From positions 555,258 to 569,250 of the forward strand of contig MU646389.1 in NCBI GenBank assembly GCA_026770585.1: a DNA stretch of 13,993 nucleotides, given 5' to 3'. The notes under the pieces are model-generated. The model was not told the DNA's origin, did not search any database, and was given only the letters and a program-made list of their open reading frames with translations. Position numbers and translations under genes: made by a program. This document shows, one piece after another, positions 11,863-13,993 of this stretch; the first letter of the stretch is position 1; each line of letters opens with the position of its first letter. This DNA comes from Baffinella frigidus (taxonomy: Eukaryota > Cryptophyceae > Cryptomonadales > Baffinellaceae).

Positions 11863-12295
11863 GGGCCTTTCAAGGCGAGGCAAGCCACTGGAGGAGGACC
11901 TAACAAGCCTCCGGCGGCCCCTGCGGGGGGCTTGCTGCGCGACCCGAATCCCGGTCGACCCTGCGGAGGGCTTCCCGGGCGTCAGGTCCCTCCCCGATGT
12001 GTAAAACGAATTCACATCGGAGGGGGACCTAACAAGCCTCCGGCGGCCCCTGCGGGGGGCTTGCTGCGCGACCCGAATCGCGGTCAGCCTCCGGCGGCCC
12101 CTGCGGGGGGCTTGGTCCCCCTCCACGTGTGTAGTAAATTACCGCTGAAGTACCCGAAAACATTCGATATATTCAAACAAGGTGGGTCACGTCCCGACTT
12201 CCTGGTACAAACTCAACGGCCGTCAGCACTTGCTCGCCTTCTGCAGGATTCTGGGTCACGTCACCGTCAGTGCGCCTGAGGCCCTTGAAAGGCCC
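11863..12295. mobile_element. Composite inverted repeat with three GC-rich hairpins
   Basis: The outer ends GGGCCTTTCAAG (11863) and complement (12284-12295) enclose repeated blocks. CCTAACAAGCCTCCGGCGGC, then CCCTGCGGGGGGCTTGCTGC and GCGACCCGAATC, occurs at about 11899-11953 and 12028-12082. A shorter third copy lies at 12086-12113. Each has a stem AAGCCTCC/GGGGGCTT. Between copies, GGTCCCTCCCCGATGTG pairs with CACATCGGAGGGGGACC (11983-12028). GTGTAGTAAATTACC at 12129 resembles the ends of the ACTACAC cores seen elsewhere. Confidence 0.7.
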
Positions 12296-12332
12296 AATAA
12301 GACCTAGGACCCTACGGTAGGCAATCCGTAGG

Positions 12333-12500
12333 AACCGTCATCACTCTCCTTCAGGCCGCTCCCCGTACGCCAGAGCATATGTCGAATTTTCATGTTACTA
12401 CACGATGTTAAGAATCTGTACCAGGATAAGGTAAGGTACGTTAAGAATCTGTACCAGGATAAGGTACGTTAAGAATCTGTACCAGGATAAGGTACGTTAA
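12333..12500 (+). repeat. Exon 6 remnant followed by a 28-bp tandem repeat
   Basis: ACCGTCATCACTCTCCTTCA, then GGCCGCTCCCCG (12333-12367), is a diverged copy of the exon 6 donor edge, with GT changed to GC. After it, GTTAAGAATCTGTACCAGGA, then TAAGGTAC, repeats at 12407, 12440 and 12468 (period 28, one 5-base insertion). It is preceded by GTTACTACACGATG. CACCAGGATAAGGTA in the element at 2076-2265 is related. Confidence 0.85.
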
Positions 12501-12505
12501 AAACT

Positions 12506-12580
12506 ACGCTTCGTCCGCACGCTGCGAGAGGCCTTCGACGTCAACCCCGCCGTCATCACCCTCCTCCAGGTCGCTCCCCT
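12506..12580 (+). pseudogene. Donor-side copy of gene B exon 6
   Basis: Seventy-five bases align without gaps to 11746-11820. The frame stays open and reads RFVRTLREAFDVNPAVITLL then Q, with CAG then GTCGCT donor intact. Changes are mostly silent or conservative. There is no acceptor in front: the 28-bp tandem repeat abuts its left end. It could still be used as an alternative donor if an acceptor arises in the repeat. Confidence 0.85.
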
Positions 12581-13083
12581 CACGTGGTCCTCCAGCGCAG
12601 CTTATGGATCGTGGATACAGGTTATGGGCCGCAGAGCACGGCCTCTCCCCCCACGCCTGGAACAACGCCCTGCTCGGTCTTTTGTGTTATTCGACTTGTT
12701 TTGTACCATAAAATCCAACCCGTAAAATCTACCCATCAAATCTAATCCCCACACCTCAAAACGGAGTGTGGTGGGGTGTAGTGGGAGGAGTGGTTTGGGG
12801 TTTCCTGGGAGCACGGGGGAGTGGAGGAGTGTGTTTGGGTGTTGTGGGATCAAGGGGGGGTGCGGTGTCGTGGAATCGAGGTACCTCTGTAGGTCAACGT
12901 GCGCCCCCCGTGTCTTTCGAGACACGCCCCGGGCCGTGTCCATTGGCCCTGGGTTTGGCCCGGATGGCTCTGGATTTAGTCCGGAACTGAACTTAAGACC
13001 GTACCGTTTAAAACCGTGCCGTTTGAATTGAAGCCCTTGTGTGTGGGTTTTAAGGTTTGGAACAGTTGCGGCGCGGTGCTGTT
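12581..13083. other. Gene B intron 6: G/T-rich and unassigned
   Basis: A GTGTGGTGGGGTGTAGTGGG region (12764-12870) is G-rich on the sense strand. CCCGTGTCTTTCGAGACACG forms a small hairpin at about 12909-12928. CCGTACCGTTTAAAACCGTG is a short repeat near 13000. A frame reading WAAEHGLSPHAWNNALLG (about 12618-12671) has exon-like composition, but it lies before S5 and has no matching splice phase, so it is not called. Confidence 0.4.
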
Positions 13084-13240
13084 AAACCCCGAACCCTAAA
13101 ACCTTACCCCCATACCCTAAGCCATAAACCTCAAACCATCAACCATCAACCATAAACCATAAACCATAAACCATAAACCATAAACCATAGACCATAAACC
13201 ATAGCTCCTAAACCCTAAACCCCACCCCCCCCACCACAAA
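13084..13240 (+). repeat. Telomere-like tract with (CCATAAA)n 7-bp array
   Basis: Degenerate CCCTAAA-like units flank about eight tandem CCATAAA units at 13150-13204. It is C-rich on the sense strand, just upstream of the duplicated exon 7 front edge. CCATAAA differs from CCCTAAA by one base, so the array is a homogenised variant of the telomere unit. Confidence 0.95.
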
Positions 13241-13300
13241 CCCGAAATCCTCAATCATCCTAACCCCTGCAGATGCTGGGAGCGTTGATGGTGATCGCAC
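13241..13300 (+). pseudogene. Front-edge copy of gene B exon 7
   Basis: CCTCAATCATCCTAACCCCTGCAG, given here only as its ends CCTCAATC and CCCTGCAG, and then the first nine or ten codons (MLGALMVIA) duplicate 13554-13611. After GATCGCAC the copy dissolves into repeated CTGATGCGATCA. The acceptor is intact and no donor follows. Confidence 0.85.
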
Positions 13301-13430
13301 TGATGCGATCACTGATGCGATTGTGTACACTGTGGCAGAATCTGCCACCCTGCACCCTACTCCCGACACCCGACACCCTACACCCTACACCCTGCGATCA
13401 CCATCAATCGCACTGATGTTGATGGTGATC
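13268..13430. repeat. Hairpin cluster of GATGGTGATCGCA, direct and inverted
   Basis: GTTGATGGTGATCGCACTGA and ACTGATGCGATC repeat directly (13284-13322). The inverted copy GCGATCACCATCAATCGCAC is at 13394-13414, and a further direct copy GTTGATGGTGATCGCG follows at about 13418-13432. GTGGCAGAATCTGCCAC is a tight hairpin at 13332-13348. The repeated words are all drawn from the front of exon 7, so exon sequence has been reused to build palindromes. Confidence 0.8.
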
Positions 13431-13455
13431 GCGTCTCCCTCACCAGCCACGGGGG

Positions 13456-13513
13456 CAAGGATCGGTAGGGCCGGGGGGTCCCACCAAGGATCGGTAGGGC
13501 CGGGGGGTCCCAC
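13456..13513 (+). repeat. 29-bp tandem duplication
   Basis: CAAGGATCGGTAGGGCCGGG, then GGGTCCCAC, occurs twice back to back with no change, suggesting a recent duplication. Confidence 0.95.
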
Positions 13514-13583
13514 CACCTCCACCACCTCCGCACGTTTAGGGTTTAGCTCAATCCTAAATCTTGAATCATCCTCACCCCTGCAG

Positions 13584-13657
13584 ATGCTGGGAGCGTTCAT
13601 GGTGATCGCACACGCGCTGTCGTGCTACTTCTTCTACATGGGCGCCCTCACTGAGAT
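13584..13657 (+). CDS. Gene B, exon 7: S5 of the channel (last exon in the window)
   Basis: Acceptor CACCCCTGCAG precedes 13584. The exon reads MLGAFMVIAHALSCYFFYMG, then ALTE and two bases of the next codon before a GTACTC donor at 13658. H in A-H-x-x-S-C inside the hydrophobic helix is the conserved S5 histidine of EAG/HCN/CNG channels. It joins exon 6 in phase 0 as TLLQ-MLGAF. The pore loop (selectivity filter), S6 and any cyclic nucleotide-binding domain are not in the window. If not spliced, the frame stops at TAA four codons later within telomere-like repeats. So the donor after GAGAT is likely, though the exact site is inferred. Confidence 0.88.
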
Positions 13658-13664
13658 GTACTCG

Positions 13665-13767
13665 CCCTAAACCCCAAACCCTAAACCCTAAACCCTAAAC
13701 CCTAAACCCTAAACCCCACACCCTAAACCCTAAACCCTAAACCCTAAACCCTAAACCCCAAACCCCC
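13665..13767 (+). repeat. (CCCTAAA)n telomere-type array in gene B intron 7
   Basis: About 14 units, most of them exact CCCTAAA, with a few CCCCAAA and CCCCACA variants. It begins seven bases after the exon 7 donor. Exact units are the best-preserved in the window. With a coding exon directly to its left, it is an intronic tract unless the gene is broken at a chromosome end here. Confidence 0.95.
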
Positions 13768-13876
13768 GTACCCTCTCTTTCTTGACACGCTATCACGTAC
13801 CGTGTTCCCTCTTTCTTGAGAAGCTATCTTTCTTGCACATGCTTTGGTTTATGCCAATCAAGGTTGTTTTCAAACG
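13768..13876. other. Intron 7: unassigned, short direct repeat
   Basis: CGTACC-CTCTTTCTTGA and GCTATC occur twice (13768-13793 and 13798-13828). No exon is seen. Confidence 0.4.
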
Positions 13877-13878
13877 CA

Positions 13879-13902
13879 CCCCCCCCCCCCCCCCCTCCCC
13901 CG

Positions 13903-13949
<47 letters not shown>

Positions 13950-13953
13950 CCTG

Positions 13954-13993
<40 letters not shown>
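13879..13993 (+). repeat. Poly-C tract at window edge
   Basis: More than 100 C residues, interrupted only by T, G and one CTAAACCTGAA patch, continue to the last base. It may be a real C-homopolymer derived from telomere-like sequence, or a sequencing/assembly artefact at a contig edge. Length should not be trusted. Confidence 0.85.

Noticed and set aside
12618-12671. Exon-like reading WAAEHGLSPHAWNNALLG
   Set aside because: It lies between the S4-S5 linker exon and the S5 exon, where no extra residues are expected, and lacks fitting splice edges.
13665-13993. True chromosome end
   Set aside because: The tract starts seven bases behind a channel exon, contains variants and is followed by non-telomeric sequence, so it is interstitial; the window edge cannot prove a telomere.

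Overview
The window looks like nuclear DNA of a unicellular eukaryote, most likely a microalga or another protist. It has short GC-rich exons (about 60 to 210 bases), long repeat-filled introns with AG acceptors, start codons in good Kozak context, and many tracts of the plant/algal-type telomere unit TTTAGGG/CCCTAAA. There is no bacterial gene architecture. I cannot name the species from sequence alone; a prasinophyte green alga or a dinoflagellate or haptophyte are guesses.

Two genes appear to be arranged head to head. Gene A is on the minus strand. It starts at 5640 and runs left out of the window, with inferred exons 5640-5548, 4467-4405, 1728-1648 and 292-209, all joined in phase 0. Together they give about 107 residues of an unnamed protein with a coherent motif series (RTDVYLSCREDIGAK, then ARGG, then GIELKRRT, then GAEEWSK). 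Gene B is on the plus strand. It probably starts at 6154 and runs right out of the window. Exons at 6883-6990, 9799-10010, 10491-10607, 11713-11809 and 13584-13657 encode S1 to S5 of a voltage-gated potassium/cyclic-nucleotide-gated type channel (EAG/HCN/CNG superfamily). The pore, S6 and any cyclic nucleotide domain lie beyond the window. The 513 bases between the two start codons would hold a divergent promoter.

The introns are the unusual part. They hold at least fifteen inverted-repeat elements of about 80 to 900 bp. These include two 162-bp sister copies, two copies of a CTAGCTC-ended element with 5-bp target duplications (one with its empty site preserved in the same window), and three perfect spacerless palindromes of 26 to 32 bp. 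Other intron content is 7-bp telomere-variant arrays, minisatellites and microsatellites. Almost every exon also has one or more truncated copies of itself, usually the piece spanning a splice site, lying in the neighbouring intron beside these elements. Telomere-like tracts read C-rich on the sense strand of both genes, so they flip orientation at the divergent promoter.

Region by region: 1-85 GT-rich repeat; 209-5640 gene A with its repeat-filled introns; 5641-6153 divergent spacer; 6154-13657 gene B; 13665-13993 telomere-like and poly-C tract of gene B's next intron or a contig edge. All gene models are inferred by eye from frame, phase and family resemblance; no transcript evidence was available.
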